64,000 nt of DNA, taken from Cyclaneusma minus (lineage: Eukaryota > Ascomycota > Leotiomycetes > Marthamycetales > Marthamycetaceae). The position numbers and the translations under genes were made by a program. Below, piece by piece: positions 20,944 through 31,734 of this stretch. Numbering within the stretch: position 1 is the stretch's first letter; each line of letters begins with the position of its first letter. The notes under the pieces were generated by a model, which had not been told where the DNA came from, did no database searches, and worked only from the letters and a program-made list of their open reading frames with translations. Location: positions 124,001 to 188,000 of the forward strand of contig JAKZHN010000040.1 of NCBI GenBank assembly GCA_037179335.1, in the 5' to 3' direction.

Positions 20944-23900
20944 AAGCGTTGGCCAGGGGGTCTTCACTGGTACCGCTATGCTGCTGCTAAAGAGGGTAGC
21001 TGCTGCCGAGCTGGCTCGGATAATGGTATGGTTGAAGGTCTTCGGTTGGGGTCTGGGAAGGGAAAGGGCGGTCACGGCTGCTTGAACTTGAAGGTCTTAT
21101 AGATCCTTCGAAACGGGCGCCACTACAGAAGACTTGGGTTCACCCTCTTCACTTCCCGACAATACACAGATGGATGACACAGCTACGATACTACACAACC
21201 ACGATCTGGACGCAGATCGAGAGCATGGGTCCATGGGTCCAAGTAGTTGATATCCAGTCTGCAAGCCACGGTACCATAGCCGGGGCATTTCAGCGTCTTG
21301 GAATTTGGAAATCTTGTGACGTCCACCACGGCACCACCGCAGTAGAAGCTGAGAAAGAGAAGCTATTTGTAGCTGGGTGAGAGGTCGTTTCACTAGCGCC
21401 GCAGCCAAGCGATGCCAAGAAGAGTGAAGATCTCGCGTCAGTTGCCCATGTGTGGTGAATTTCCGATGCGATTCTTCACCTTCCCATTGGCACTTTCCAA
21501 ATTTCGTGATCTATGAGCTCGTCCACCCAGCGTCGAGAGTCGCCTGAAGCCGCGCTTCGCTCTCAGCTACTCGCAGCTAGAGCTACCTTCTTGATCTTTG
21601 CCACTTTGGCTCATTGACCACGGCAGCGGGCACCTCGGGGGACCATACCTTGGATAAAGAAACGACGGGCGGGGTCATAGGCCGCTTGGGGGCAGACTAG
21701 ACGATTGGAGCGACGAGCTCTTTGACCTCCTTGACCTCCTTCGGTGCAGTGGATGGAGGCGAAACCCGAGGGACAGGTTCGACGGGAGTGTCCTTATTTT
21801 TGGATGCAACAGATTTAGTGGCCGGCCTATGCTGTTTCAACCCATCACAACAACCTTTTGTCTTCTCTTTTTGCATATTGCACGTCTGATGCTTTCTGTA
21901 GACTTCTTCCTGTCACCCTTCAAACTTCTCTACTGTCAATATTTGAGATCCTTTCCTTGCACTAAGGAGCCTACAGCTCTCCCTTCCACCGCGGTCAAGT
22001 TGCACCGTGACTCCTTGACACTATACACCGTCAAGAACTCCAAATGTTTGGTTCTTGTCTCTTGCGCCTGGCCACCAATCGTGGCTCCTGAATATAAGGC
22101 ACCGTTCCGGTCCAGATCTCCCAACCAGCCAGTTGCCCACCCCAGGCAGCAAGAACAGTGTACTACTGGCCGACACATGGAATCCGATACCACCGATCCA
22201 AACTCGCCTCGGTGAACAACTAGCTGGCTATGAGAGCTCTGGAATCAAATTCAAGCAATCTCTGTCGACGATAAGATTGTTTTCCATGGCCTAATTGAAC
22301 AAGGAATTCCTCTAGCGGACAGGGGGCTGGACAACCAGAAAAATGCCCAGCAAATGACTATTGCACTAAGGAGGCCCATCACGGGATCGGTGGGTGCGTT
22401 GGGATCTTCCATGGTTGCGGTGAAGAGGGGCAAGGAGAAGAAAGAAGATGTGTTTATAACTGAAATTTGGGAGAGCTTACCGTTAGCACATCGGCTAGTA
22501 TCGTAGCCGAGAGTGAGGATCGTGTCGGTTATCAAGTGTAACTTATCACATCAAAAGATCTCTCTCTCTCCTGTTCCTTCCCCCTCTCTCATACCCATCT
22601 TCCCGCGAGGTCGAGCAGACGCTGCACTAGCAGTAGCTTGACCTTGACAAGTTCGACTCAGCTAAAGAGCCCGCAACTCCCAAAGGGTGAAGAGCTTCGC
22701 TTCCCAATGGACCTTGACCTTCTCTCCCTTCTCCAGGGAAAGTCTGTCAGAGTACCCGCTGCTCTACAAAAGCAACTGTACATCCACATCCCAAACAGCA
22801 GAGACGATTCGAACCTCATCACTTTCCTCAATATGGTGGACTTTACCACTTGAGGGCATCACGCGATCATTCAGCGAGAGTAAAGAGCTACAATCTGGAT
22901 GCTCTCTTTCACCTTCCTGTCGGAAACTCAAACGGCCCAGTTTTACACTTTGTCCCAAATACATTGAAGAAGTGCCGCATGCTACCACAACTTCCTGTGG
23001 TTTGCTTGTTGATGAGAAGAACAATCAAGAGTTGCTGTAAGGAGTGACGAACTAAAGCGGGATGGTAAAGATCGATCCCAAACATGGCCTATCCATCAAA
23101 GACAGAATAAGTTGAGATTGCTCACATCTACTCCAATTTCAGTCCTTCCGCGTTCAAAGGGGTCACAAAGCTGGAAGTGGGGTGCAGTTTGTTAGATGCA
23201 CAGTTCCGATAAAGAGATGAAGAACATCTGGACTTCAACACATTTCGAGAACCGACCTAGTCGATCATCTTCACCCTTTCCTATGACGCGGTGGCAAGCT
23301 CCCACAGTCATAAACACGCTTTTATATTCTTCCCCTCTCCCTCTCTTTCTTCCAGCGACGAAATCAGCGATGCCAGCATGAGAAGGCCCAACTCCAGCAG
23401 GCCACAACCATCACAACGGCATCACAGCCAGTCTCAGCGTTCGCCAACCATGGTCTTCTTATCAAAACCTCCTTGTCTTCCCACCTCTGCCCCACCTTCC
23501 TCCAACATCACCGTTATATTTGCCAGCAAATTTGACTCCTCCACCTTCATCCTCAATGTTCGGGCGCAGCTCTCAGCTTCATCCTTGTCCTCATCCGTAG
23601 AACTTGCGTATCTCGCTAGCTCCCTATTCTTGCAGAGCTAGTAGAGCTAGTGTGGAGCTAGTAGAGCTAGCGTGGGACTAGCATGATGGCCTCTTGCTTA
23701 AAAAGAACACTTCGACTTCCCGGACCCAACTCCAATTGACCAGAGCTTCTGCTTCGAGAGAGCAAACCTGACATCAACTACGCGAGACAACTGTGTACCT
23801 CAGTCCAACGCAGTGCCTGCAGCAATGGCTCTCAACCAGCCAGTCAACGAACCTGCAGCATGGCGAGCTCCACCTCTGTCCCCTTGGACAGCGCAGGCAA

Positions 23901-24344
23901 CGGCCCTCTCTTCTCATACAATCCGACCCATCGTTTCACGGTCAAACCAAGGGCCCGAAGCCAGCAATACTCAGGGCAATCATGGCTTCCAGCCCAGAAT
24001 AGACGATCAATAGCTAGATTGTCCAGATAATAACGTGGGCCAGCGGGCAGAGCATATGGCTGCGCACCGCCAAGGCTAAGATGGCAAGGATGGAGAAGGA
24101 GAGCCTTCCATACAAAACAACAATACAAGTCACGATGGAGCCTGACCACTATCGCGACAATCTCCATCAACTATCGAGTCCAAACCCACCGGTCATTTCA
24201 CGCTTCTTTTACACCCCGGAAGCTCTGTCACGCCCAGATGGCTCTCTCAAAACCCCGTGGTTCTCTCACATCCACGTGGCACTTACTTCACATGGTGGTG
24301 TTTCGATCTATAATTTCCCGTCGACCTTAATTAAAAAGATCCTT
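20944..24344. other. Gene-poor stretch with ORF fragments
   Basis: No intact gene is recognised. Coding-like pieces change frame (for example 22638-22850 and 22850-23040). At 23310-23380 CAAGCTCCCACAGTCATAAAC, a C/T tract and a CCAGCGACGAAATC leader match the array promoter design. At 23630-23690 GAGCTAGTAGAGCTAG is tandemly repeated. Confidence 0.35.
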
Positions 24345-24350
24345 GCTTAC

Positions 24351-24543
24351 CTTTCTGTGGGTGTGTCGTCCAGGGTGCTCCTTTCTCACCCATTTGCGTC
24401 GCTCACAGCCTTCAGCCTCCTTCTCCTGCGGAGTCTGGCCCTTTTTGATGCGGCGGGCTTCTTCCACGAGAGAGCAGAGACGAAACCCCGACAGGCAGGA
24501 GAAAGAAGACGAAAAGGTTCGTGACGCTGAACTCTTGCTTCAT
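24351..24543 (-). pseudogene. Small TM protein gene, copy 1 (2-nt deletion)
   Basis: On the minus strand CTATAAATAAAAC (24590-24601), a C/T leader and CCGCAAAT precede ATG 24543. The first 18 codons read MKQEFSVTNLFVFFLLPV, a single hydrophobic segment. A 2-nt deletion then shifts the frame; in the shifted frame the sequence goes on as CSLVEEARRIKKGQTPQEKE and KWVRKEHPG up to a GTAAGC donor at 24350. The same protein is encoded at 45860 (MKEEFSVTNLFVFFLLPV, FVDHARRIKEEQQTPQ). In the first 18 codons 8 differ between the loci and 7 of those are silent, so the protein was under selection before this copy broke. Function unknown; probably a small membrane-anchored basic peptide. Confidence 0.55.
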
Positions 24544-24599
24544 ATTTGCGGTAGTTTGGGAGAGAGGAGGAGAAAAAGGAGGAAGAGTTTTATTTATAG

Positions 24600-24665
24600 C
24601 TAACTGGATTGGAGGAGGGGTTCGGTCGTCCACTAGCGCCGCCAGCTAGCGTTCGCAAAAATTTG
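24600..24665. promoter_or_regulatory. CTAGC box region next to a TM-gene promoter
   Basis: CACTAGCGCCGCCAGCTAGCG at 24630-24650 followed by TTCGCAAAAATT. It is repeated at about 25170-25195 (GTGCCGTCAGCTAGCGTTCG), in both places about 45 bp behind a minus-strand TATA (24595, 25125). Confidence 0.4.
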
Positions 24666-24711
24666 AAAGTCTGGTCGGCGCTCAAGGAAATTCAACAACC
24701 AAAAAAGCACT

Positions 24712-24798
24712 TCACAAAAGCACCCTGCAAGAACTCGGCCCTTCAGGCGGCCCACGACACGTCCAGTATTTCGTCTTACTGCCACCCTTCTTGGGCAT
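24712..24798 (-). CDS. Very short basic ORF, MPKKGGSKTKYW type
   Basis: CATAAATACC (about 24845-24855, minus), a C/T leader ending TTCCGAC and ATG 24798 open a 28-codon ORF starting MPKKGGSKTKYWTCRG. The same block lies inverted at about 25600-25680, where the ATG has become ACG (copy without start). A related KKAGSKTKYY block follows the TM segment at about 46050. The TATA, C/T leader and ATG spacing is that of the array. Whether 28 residues is the full product or a first exon cannot be told. Confidence 0.35.
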   Translation of the reverse strand: MPKKGGSKTKYWTCRGPPEGPSSCRVLL

Positions 24799-24970
24799 GT
24801 CGGAAGGAGAAAGAGAAAAGAGGAGGAAGGGAAGGATGGTGGTATTTATGCCTGTGGGAGCTTGCCAGTAGCACTGGCGTCGCAATGGGGTGAAGATTGT
24901 GTCGGTTCTCCGGTATGTGGAAATCGACGGTCCAAAGTGCTGCTTTCTTGCGGAAGGAGCACGAGCTAGA
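24732..24970. repeat. Inverted repeat, left arm
   Basis: Matches the reverse complement of 25440-25680 over about 235 bp (GACACGTC, AGTATTTCGTCTTACTGCCA, GGAAGGAGAAAGA, CCAGTAGCAC, CGTCGCAATGGGGT, AAAGTGCT). It holds the TATA/CT promoter and the start of the short basic ORF, and in the other direction the start of an MKIVS-type frame. Confidence 0.75.
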
Positions 24971-25439
24971 GGTTTTGTTCACATTCAAGCTGGAGGACGA
25001 TGCAGCCGACCACGTACCAAGAGTACGGTCGCCGGTTTTCCGGTCCCTCGGACTCCACGGACTTCTCGGGCTCTTCGGGCTCTTCGAAAGCGATAGGGAG
25101 AAGAGAAGAGGAAGAGGGAGCTATTTGTAGCTGGGTGGGTGTGGCCGAAGGGGTTTCGTTGTCCCATTTGTGCCGTCAGCTAGCGTTCGCAAAAATTAAA
25201 AAGTGTGAATGTCGGGTCGGCGCTCAAGGAAATTCAACAGCCAAGAATGTACTCCGCAAGAGCTCACCGGCGACCGCGGAAATCCATTGATCTAGTAACC
25301 GGGAAATCGAAAAGGTACCTTAGATGTGTGGGCGCGACTTCTCTGGAACAAGGCAGGAGTTGGGGGTGAAGGAGGGGGGAAGGCAGCGTTGACTGAGGAG
25401 TGGTGGCAGCCTGTATTTGAAAAAAAGAATCCCCGTCTT

Positions 25440-25680
25440 GTGCTTCTTTACAAGTAAGGAGCACTTTGAAACGTCGATCTTCACATTGTATTCAGAACAG
25501 ACAAGATTTTTACCCCATTGCGACGCTAGTGGTGCTACTGGCGAGCTTCCACAGGCATATAAGTACCACCCTCCTTCCCTTCCTCCTCTCCTTTCTTTCT
25601 CCTTCCGACACGCCCAAAAAGGGTGGCAGTAAGACGAAATACTTGACGTGTCCTGGGCCGCCCGAAGGGCCGAGTTCAAA
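25440..25680. repeat. Inverted repeat, right arm
   Basis: Partner of 24732-24970, about 470 bp away. The promoter here reads GAGCTTCCACAGGCATATAAG and a C/T tract on the plus strand. The start codon of the short basic ORF is lost (ACGCCCAAAAAGG). Confidence 0.75.
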
Positions 25681-25904
25681 ACAAGCCGTCCATAGGGGTC
25701 TTCAGGCCGGCACCAAGAGCGCCATAGACCTCCTCTCCCTCACAAAGAAAACCGTCTCCCGCCCTCACTCGGACGAATATAGCGCGATCGTGGTGGCTGC
25801 GTCCTTGCAGTCGTCGTTCCATCGGCAATTGCTGCACTTGCCACCCATATAGCCAGCAAGCTCGACACAACCCTGGAACTTCTTCTTGGTCTTTGGAAGG
25901 GATG

Positions 25905-25995
25905 GAGAAAGAAGAGGAAGAAGGGAAGGACTCCGGTATTTGTAGCTGTGGGATCTCGCTAGTCGCTACTAGCGTCGCGTCGGGCGATGAAGATC
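25905..25995 (-). promoter_or_regulatory. Promoter module with CTAGC box
   Basis: On the minus strand GCGACGCTAGTAGCGACTAG, CGAGATCCCACAGCTACAAA then TACC, and a C/T tract. Divergent from ATGAAGATCC at 25987 on the plus strand, as in the 24.9-kb copy (GTGAAGATTGTG). Confidence 0.4.
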
Positions 25996-26787
25996 CTCAG
26001 GTTGTTTTTCGAAGTTTGTGAAGCTGCTAGGCTGCCTTCCTCGCCTGTTTGCTCTCGGGAGCCGTGACGAGCGAACCTTTGACCTGATCACCTACATCGT
26101 CTTCCTCCTCGCAGATCTTCTCGCCGCCACTAGCGATGCCGTTCTTTTGCTGCCACTAGCATCGGTGTTGTGGTTCAAGTCTGGAAACCCCCCTGCTGCT
26201 GATATCCCCACTGGCAGCACAATTCAGACCGATGGCGGTGGCGATACACCACCGGCTCGTTTAAAGCTCTCAACCCTCAATGATCCTGCCATGGACAACT
26301 ACAGTGAACTACGACGAACCCGATTACGAGCCCGGCTGCGAGCAGAGCAACATGCGGAAGTCTCACAGCGCGACGGATGCTCAAAGTCAAAGACCTCTTA
26401 GTCTCTTGTGACTGTAACAGATGGTACCAAATCCGGGAACTTGGTTTTGGATCGACAGCTTGCAATCATCGTCCTCCTGAATATAGCGTGCGAGACGCTT
26501 ATCCGACGCTCCATATCCGCGGTTGGCTTCGGAAATCTGCTCGATAGTCGTCAGGAAGGCGAGTTAAGGACGTGCTTTTGTGGAAGGGAAAGGCGCTGGC
26601 AGATGGCGCTAGCAAACGGCGCTAGCCAAGTGTGAAGCTGCTCTTTCATGAATGTCCCGCCATGCGGCTGAAAGGAAGGCGAGACCCCACCCCTATCGTC
26701 AACGTAAACCGTCCTTTGGAGTGAACCTCATCATGCGTCGCTAACTGGGAGGTACTCCCCAAAGGCTTATACAGGAAACCAGACTTA

Positions 26788-27300
26788 ATGGAGCCAAAGG
26801 AACTCGTACCCAGCCACACGCACGTCGGTTACCCTCTCGTAGAGATCTATCCTTTCCAAACCGATTTCAAGCTGTCGTTTTCTCTGATTTCATCAGCTCA
26901 CTATATCTCTCTCATGGTCACAAGAACAGAATCAGAGGCGAGGCCTTTCATCCTGACAAGAAGCTCCTCAGTGAATTACGCAAGGAGACTGGCTGGTCTC
27001 AGAGCTATCTCGGCAAGCAGACCCCCCATGCCCAATCAAAGACTGAGGTGGAACAGGAGAGGAAGGCAAAGGAGAACACGGTGGCTGCCGTGTCCAACAC
27101 CGTGTCCAACGCCGTGAGGTTAACGTCCATCAAATATCATGAGGGTGTCCGCGGCTTGCTTTTGCATGTAAAGTATCGGATTTTGTACGCCGTTTGCCTG
27201 TTTCCGAGTCGATTGGATCTTTGCCCTTTGATCTCATCTGTGCCCCGCCGACTCCAGAAACGTCTCTCGCTCCAACATTTGTTTGTCAGGGCTTGAAAGC
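26788..27300 (+). other. Coding-like stretch, no intact gene model
   Basis: A frame open from before 26900 to 27296 carries GHKNRIRGEAFHPDKKLL, ELRKETGWSQSYLGKQT and EVEQERKAKENTVAAVS, charged and helix-prone as in a real protein. I find no start codon in that frame upstream, so it may be an internal exon or a relic. The ATG-initiated ORF at 26788 is in another frame. Confidence 0.25.
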
Positions 27301-27324
27301 TCTCTCGCTTCATCAATCTCTTCC

Positions 27325-27445
27325 AGCAGACCATCTCTGCCGTCCGCTTAGCCTCTGCACTTCGCTGGCACCGCAGCTGGCCTGATCAGCAGGTATTAAA
27401 TGCCAGCTACTCACCTCCTTCCTCCTCCAACACAAGTCCTCCTTA
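27325..27445 (+). promoter_or_regulatory. Duplicated TATA promoter, copy 1
   Basis: CTTAGCCTCTGCACTTCGCT, GCTGGCCTGATCAGCAGGTA then TTAAATGCC. It resembles 31185-31250 (CTCAGCCTGTGAGCC, TTGCTGGCCTGCTCAGGGGG then TATAAATACCC). Confidence 0.4.
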
Positions 27446-27866
27446 CACCGAATGTAAGTACTTGACCCAGAGGAAGGTTCGAGAGACGGGTATCGTATGG
27501 CTGTTTGGGCTCCCTCCAACCACGTCCATCTCGATCGCCCCAGCAAGTTAGATAGTAAGTTACTTCCGCTGATTAATAGTAATCTGGGATCCTGAGTCTG
27601 GGTCGAGATGTTCTAATAGTAAAGAGAATTGGGTAGGGGGTTAACGAAGACTTATTGAGATGACAGCTCGAAGTGGTTACGGAAACCATGCGTTGATATG
27701 GGAAGGTGACATGAAGGCGATAGGGAATTAGAGACTTGAGGAACTTCTTTTGAACTGAATGGACTTTGGGTACTTGAAGTGGTTTCCACACTATGTATCC
27801 CCCCATCCGCAATCTCCACATGCCAAGTCGTCTACACAAACATCAGCCACCCTCTCCCCTTACCAC

Positions 27867-28781
27867 CTAATAGTCGATCCGGTCCAACAATTCTCTATCC
27901 GGACCCGGCTCCTTGGCCCTCCTCTTGTGTCCCGGATGTCTCTTCGGATGCTCCTTCGAACCATCTCCCTCTCCAACTTGCTGTTGTTCAGGACTCTCAT
28001 AAGTTCCCTTGCCATCGGTATTCACAGTGTCATCTTTGCATTCTGTGAAGCCGTTTTTGGTGGAGCCATCGTGCGTGATGGTTGCGCAGTACACAGCGCT
28101 GGCGTAGTCGGTGGCGATGCTGCCGATTACTATGCGGTCTGCGCCAGGGGACCTGCGGATAGATTGTTAGGAATGGACTTTTTGTTATGGAGCGAGGTAA
28201 ATAGGCGTGATAGTTGGGTTGAAGAGGAAGGGATTGGAGATGTGGTTCAGTTTGGGATGGGATTGAGAACAATAATTCTGAGTGGGGAATGGGAAAAGAA
28301 ACGTACTCGTCGCCCGTGTAGGCAGACTCATTTTCCAGAATGGGGAACTCGAGGTATGGCTTCTGGGCGTGGGAGAAGGTGAATTTCTCATAGTCTGTGG
28401 TGGGGCACGAAGCAAGTTAGCTCGAGTGGCACTTCTGCGCGTCTGTCCTGGCTTGTGGAGCTTGGTGGAAATGAAGATGTGTCTGGGATGTGAAGCAGGA
28501 GCATACCGTTGTAGACATGGGGGTACTTGTCATTGCCAACAGTCTTCTTCTCTGAGGCGAGCTTCAGCGCTTGGGTGCAGGCTGCGTTGATTTGAGCCTT
28601 AGTGTAGGTAGTCTTGTTATCACAATTGCAGCCCGAGGGCTCGTAGTCTGGCAGATAGTCAATAACTGTCGTCTGGGGCGAGGTGAAGAAAGCTACGAGT
28701 CCACGGCCATATGAAAGCAGGAAGACCAGAGTAGATGCTGTCAATCTGAAGCATGGGGAGAGACGTACAGATGGTAGCCAT
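27867..28781 (-). CDS. Secreted guanyl-specific ribonuclease (N1/T1 family)
   Basis: Exons on the minus strand: 28781-28769 (tentative), 28737-28507, 28394-28307, 28152-27867. A hydrophobic N-terminus (STLVFLLSYGRGLVAFF) suggests secretion. The family core follows: YTKAQINAAC, GNDKYPHVYN with the catalytic His, YEKFTF, LEFPIL with the catalytic Glu, PGADRIV with the Arg, and CATITHDGSTKNGFTEC with the second His. These match the His-Glu-Arg-His set of RNase T1, which cleaves single-stranded RNA 3' of guanosine. After the core is an unusual hydrophilic, basic extension of about 50 residues (SKEHPKRHPGHKRR). The first intron would be only 31 nt, so the true start may differ. A minus-strand TATATAAA lies at 28938-28946. 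Such RNases are common secreted proteins of plant-associated fungi. Confidence 0.85.
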
Positions 28782-28933
28782 GTTTCGTTTGGTGTATAAG
28801 AGAAAGCTTGACAGACCGGCAGGCTGCTTTCTGGGAAGTCGAGTTATGGAACGAAGGCTTGAAGGTGAAGCAAAAAGCATATGTGGGGAAGAAAGAGAAG
28901 CGTGTTATCAAGAGTGAAAGCAGGGGAAATGCC

Positions 28934-28950
28934 AAGCTTTATATAAGCCC
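28934..28950 (-). promoter_or_regulatory. TATA box of the RNase gene
   Basis: GCTTATATAAAGC on the minus strand, about 155 bp before the proposed ATG. Confidence 0.5.
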
Positions 28951-30695
28951 GACCGCAGAGACCCCTGTTTACTAGCCGCCGTTGGTGTCACCTCCAGACA
29001 ACAGGTGACAGGGTCTAGCAATGAGCTTCCTTCCTGTTTGAGCTTGCGAAACTCGGCATATCAGGAACGGCACCATTCACGATCTTGATTTCCCATGATG
29101 GAACGCGTAACTGACGTAGGCCCTGGTCACTTGAACCTGCATGAAACTGCCCCACAGCCGTGTCTCGAGAACAGTGCTGTGGATAAGCCTGATGATTGGC
29201 TCGGTGGTGTGTCTCCGAGAGACCAATGTGAGAGTGAACATGGAGAGCCAAATAACAACATAAGAAAATTGCCTTCTCAGCCGCAACTTAACTTTTGTAT
29301 AAGGGCCGGCGAATGTTTGTAGATCAGCAACTTTGCAGATCCGGTATTTCAGATGACAGACCAGGATATGAGACGGGGCAGGAGATTTTTTTAGCCGTGA
29401 GATGTAGATATTTGGACTAAGCCCATTCTCATGGTCGGATTCGAGATGATGTAGACAGCTTCATCCTGCATATTCAAGTCCACGATAAAGCATTGCCCCG
29501 CGGATCTACAGGGCCGGTGGACTGTGGCACCACCGGTAGCCATAAGATCTCCGAGTATTGCCCAAAGCATGCTTGCTTCTGGCGCTCAAGGTAGCGAATT
29601 GGAGTCCGGCCTTGCAACACGTTGAACAGACTCCAGAAATCCCATGGCAAGTGGCCGGTGGTACAAGAATCAGATCGAGGACCGCGTTGTTGGTGATGAC
29701 GTCGGAGTTTCAAGTCGGATCGGAGAGACGCCTGTCCGATATTTGATCTCGAGGCAGATGTAGAAATCAGTCCGGATTACAATTTTTACCAAATACGGCC
29801 CGTTGGGACACTTGGCAGGAGTTGAAGGCGAATAAGGGTGGTGATTGATGATTCTTGTGTGCCATGATCTGCGGTGCCGCTGCGCGGCCGCTGCGGTCCG
29901 TATTGCGCGTCGTTAAAAGCGTTGTCCTCTTAATCCAGTCTTGTTTGGTCGACTGGATGCCAAGTGGAAAGACAATAGAGGTAGCCAATGCTACCCAAAT
30001 GATGGGAATGCCATGGTTGATTGATCATGAGTGTTCGAGAGAGAGCGCGGTGGCAGAGATCGAACTGCGTTCGGAGTTCGAATATCGTGCGTGGCCCGTG
30101 CACTCAATCGCGCAGAGTAGCAGCCTAAGGCAGCTACTACCCCTGACGACCAGACATACATGTACATGTACGTTCACTGCACGACAGATGGGATTGAATA
30201 TATTTCCATCGATGTGATTGCCTAGGGAGTAGCTTAAGTCCTGCGCACTTAGTCTCAAAATTTTAGTTTGAGCTCTTGGATTTTGTGGTAAGTAATCGCT
30301 TTGGGGCGGGGTATTCAGATTTCAGGGAGGGTAGAATGGGGGGCTTGGCTTGAGGGGTTAGCTTAGGGGAAGATCGTATATGATATAAGGAAAGTTTGAA
30401 CTATACACAGGGAAAAGGGATTGGTAGAAACTTACTAGAAAGCAGAAGCTTGGTTTCAGAATTGTCGAGTTTTGAGAGTTTAGAAAACAGGAGGTTGATC
30501 GAAAGTAGGATCAAAATCAAAACATGGCTGGAGAAAATGTATAACAGACCGAGGAGAATGGCGGGACATTGTGTTCTCCTCAATTATTTGAATAAGAGAA
30601 GTAAGGACTTAGAGTTGCAGCTTTCGAGCTCCGCAAAAGCCTCTGTTTTCGTCTTCACTCCTGACCGCACTGCAAGAACAGCCAAGCGAGAAACA
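28951..30695. other. Intergenic, no gene recognised
   Basis: Unique-looking sequence of normal composition. ORFs at 29474-29713 (minus) and 29855-30217 (plus) lack any support. Confidence 0.4.
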
Positions 30696-30699
30696 ACAA

Positions 30700-31017
30700 A
30701 TAATAATAGTACAAAAAAATTGCAAAAAAAGATGTCTGGCCAGACTTGTTTGCTCTCACAACTCAGTAGCGCCGGGACGACAGGGGCCTATCGTCTGAGA
30801 ATAACCCGAAGGCAAGATCATACCCAATCGGTCTTCCTAGATCACTTATCTTCATCCTGTAAGTGGTTGCCTACCAAATGGCCTACCACAAATGCCTATC
30901 CAAAATGGCCACTACAGGAATCGAACTCACGACCTCGAAGGTTGCGACTGTCCTCTTGTTCGCTCGAAAGCCTCCCCCACGAACGGCATTTATTACAGCT
31001 GAGCCATGTGAGCTTTT
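30700..31017 (-). repeat. tRNA-like Pol III repeat, copy 1
   Basis: The minus strand reads AAAAGCTCACATGGCTCAGC then TG (A-box like) and, about 70 nt later, GTGAGTTCGATTCCTGTAGT (B box), followed by a body with CTACTGAGT and a T-rich end TTTTTTTGCAATTTTTTTG. The same head, B box, body words and tail occur at 41690-41980 and 42495-42810. A GCGTCAATAACAA block upstream of the head is shared with copy 3, so the repeat starts upstream of the tRNA-like part. Confidence 0.6.
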
Positions 31018-31184
31018 GTTATTGACGCGTGTACCATTGGACTTTATAAGGGCCTGGTCCTCGCTTCGGAAGTTTTGAATCCCGTTTTGCCGTCATTCTG
31101 GCCATGGGAGGTCCTGTCGTGTGCTTGTTCTCTTGAGTCATCTCCTCCAACGACTTTGGTTTCCCAAGTAGCTTCACCTACGCA

Positions 31185-31270
31185 ATTCGCTCAGCCTGTG
31201 AGCCGCTGCTCCGTTGCTGGCCTGCTCAGGGGGTATAAATACCCACGTCTGAGTCGCGAAAACAAGTCTG
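31185..31270 (+). promoter_or_regulatory. Duplicated TATA promoter, copy 2
   Basis: GTATAAATACCC at about 31232-31243, preceded by GCTGGCCTGCTCAGG. Related to 27325-27445. No gene is recognised downstream. Confidence 0.4.
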
Positions 31271-31734
31271 AGTTGAGAAAGGTACAGGAAGACGAAAGCT
31301 CGGTGATAACACGGAAAGGGTATCCGGAACCAGGGGCATAACAACGAACTGATACACTGGTCCCGGTATGGTGTAAAAATGGCAAGGGTAAGACCTAGCA
31401 AGTTTGGCATGTTGTGGCCCTTGGGGGGCAGTCTTGCATTTTCATCTGTCTTCTGTCATTTAGCGCCTGTGCTCTTACTCCCCCTCTAACTTCCCAGAGT
31501 CTTTTTCGTCTCTCATCCTCGGTCTCCTCTGCCATCCCTCAGCCTGGCCTCCGGATAAGGCAGGCTCCTTAAGGAACCGACACCATACGGCATCGTCCTC
31601 CCATAGGCTTGTCCTCCTCCGAGTATGTCTCTCCTGTGACATTGACGGGCAAGCATCAATTTGGCCGCATGTGACAAGTCCCAGGGGCTTGCTGACCAGT
31701 AAATTTCAAGCTCATTCTTTGCAAAGCCGTTCCG

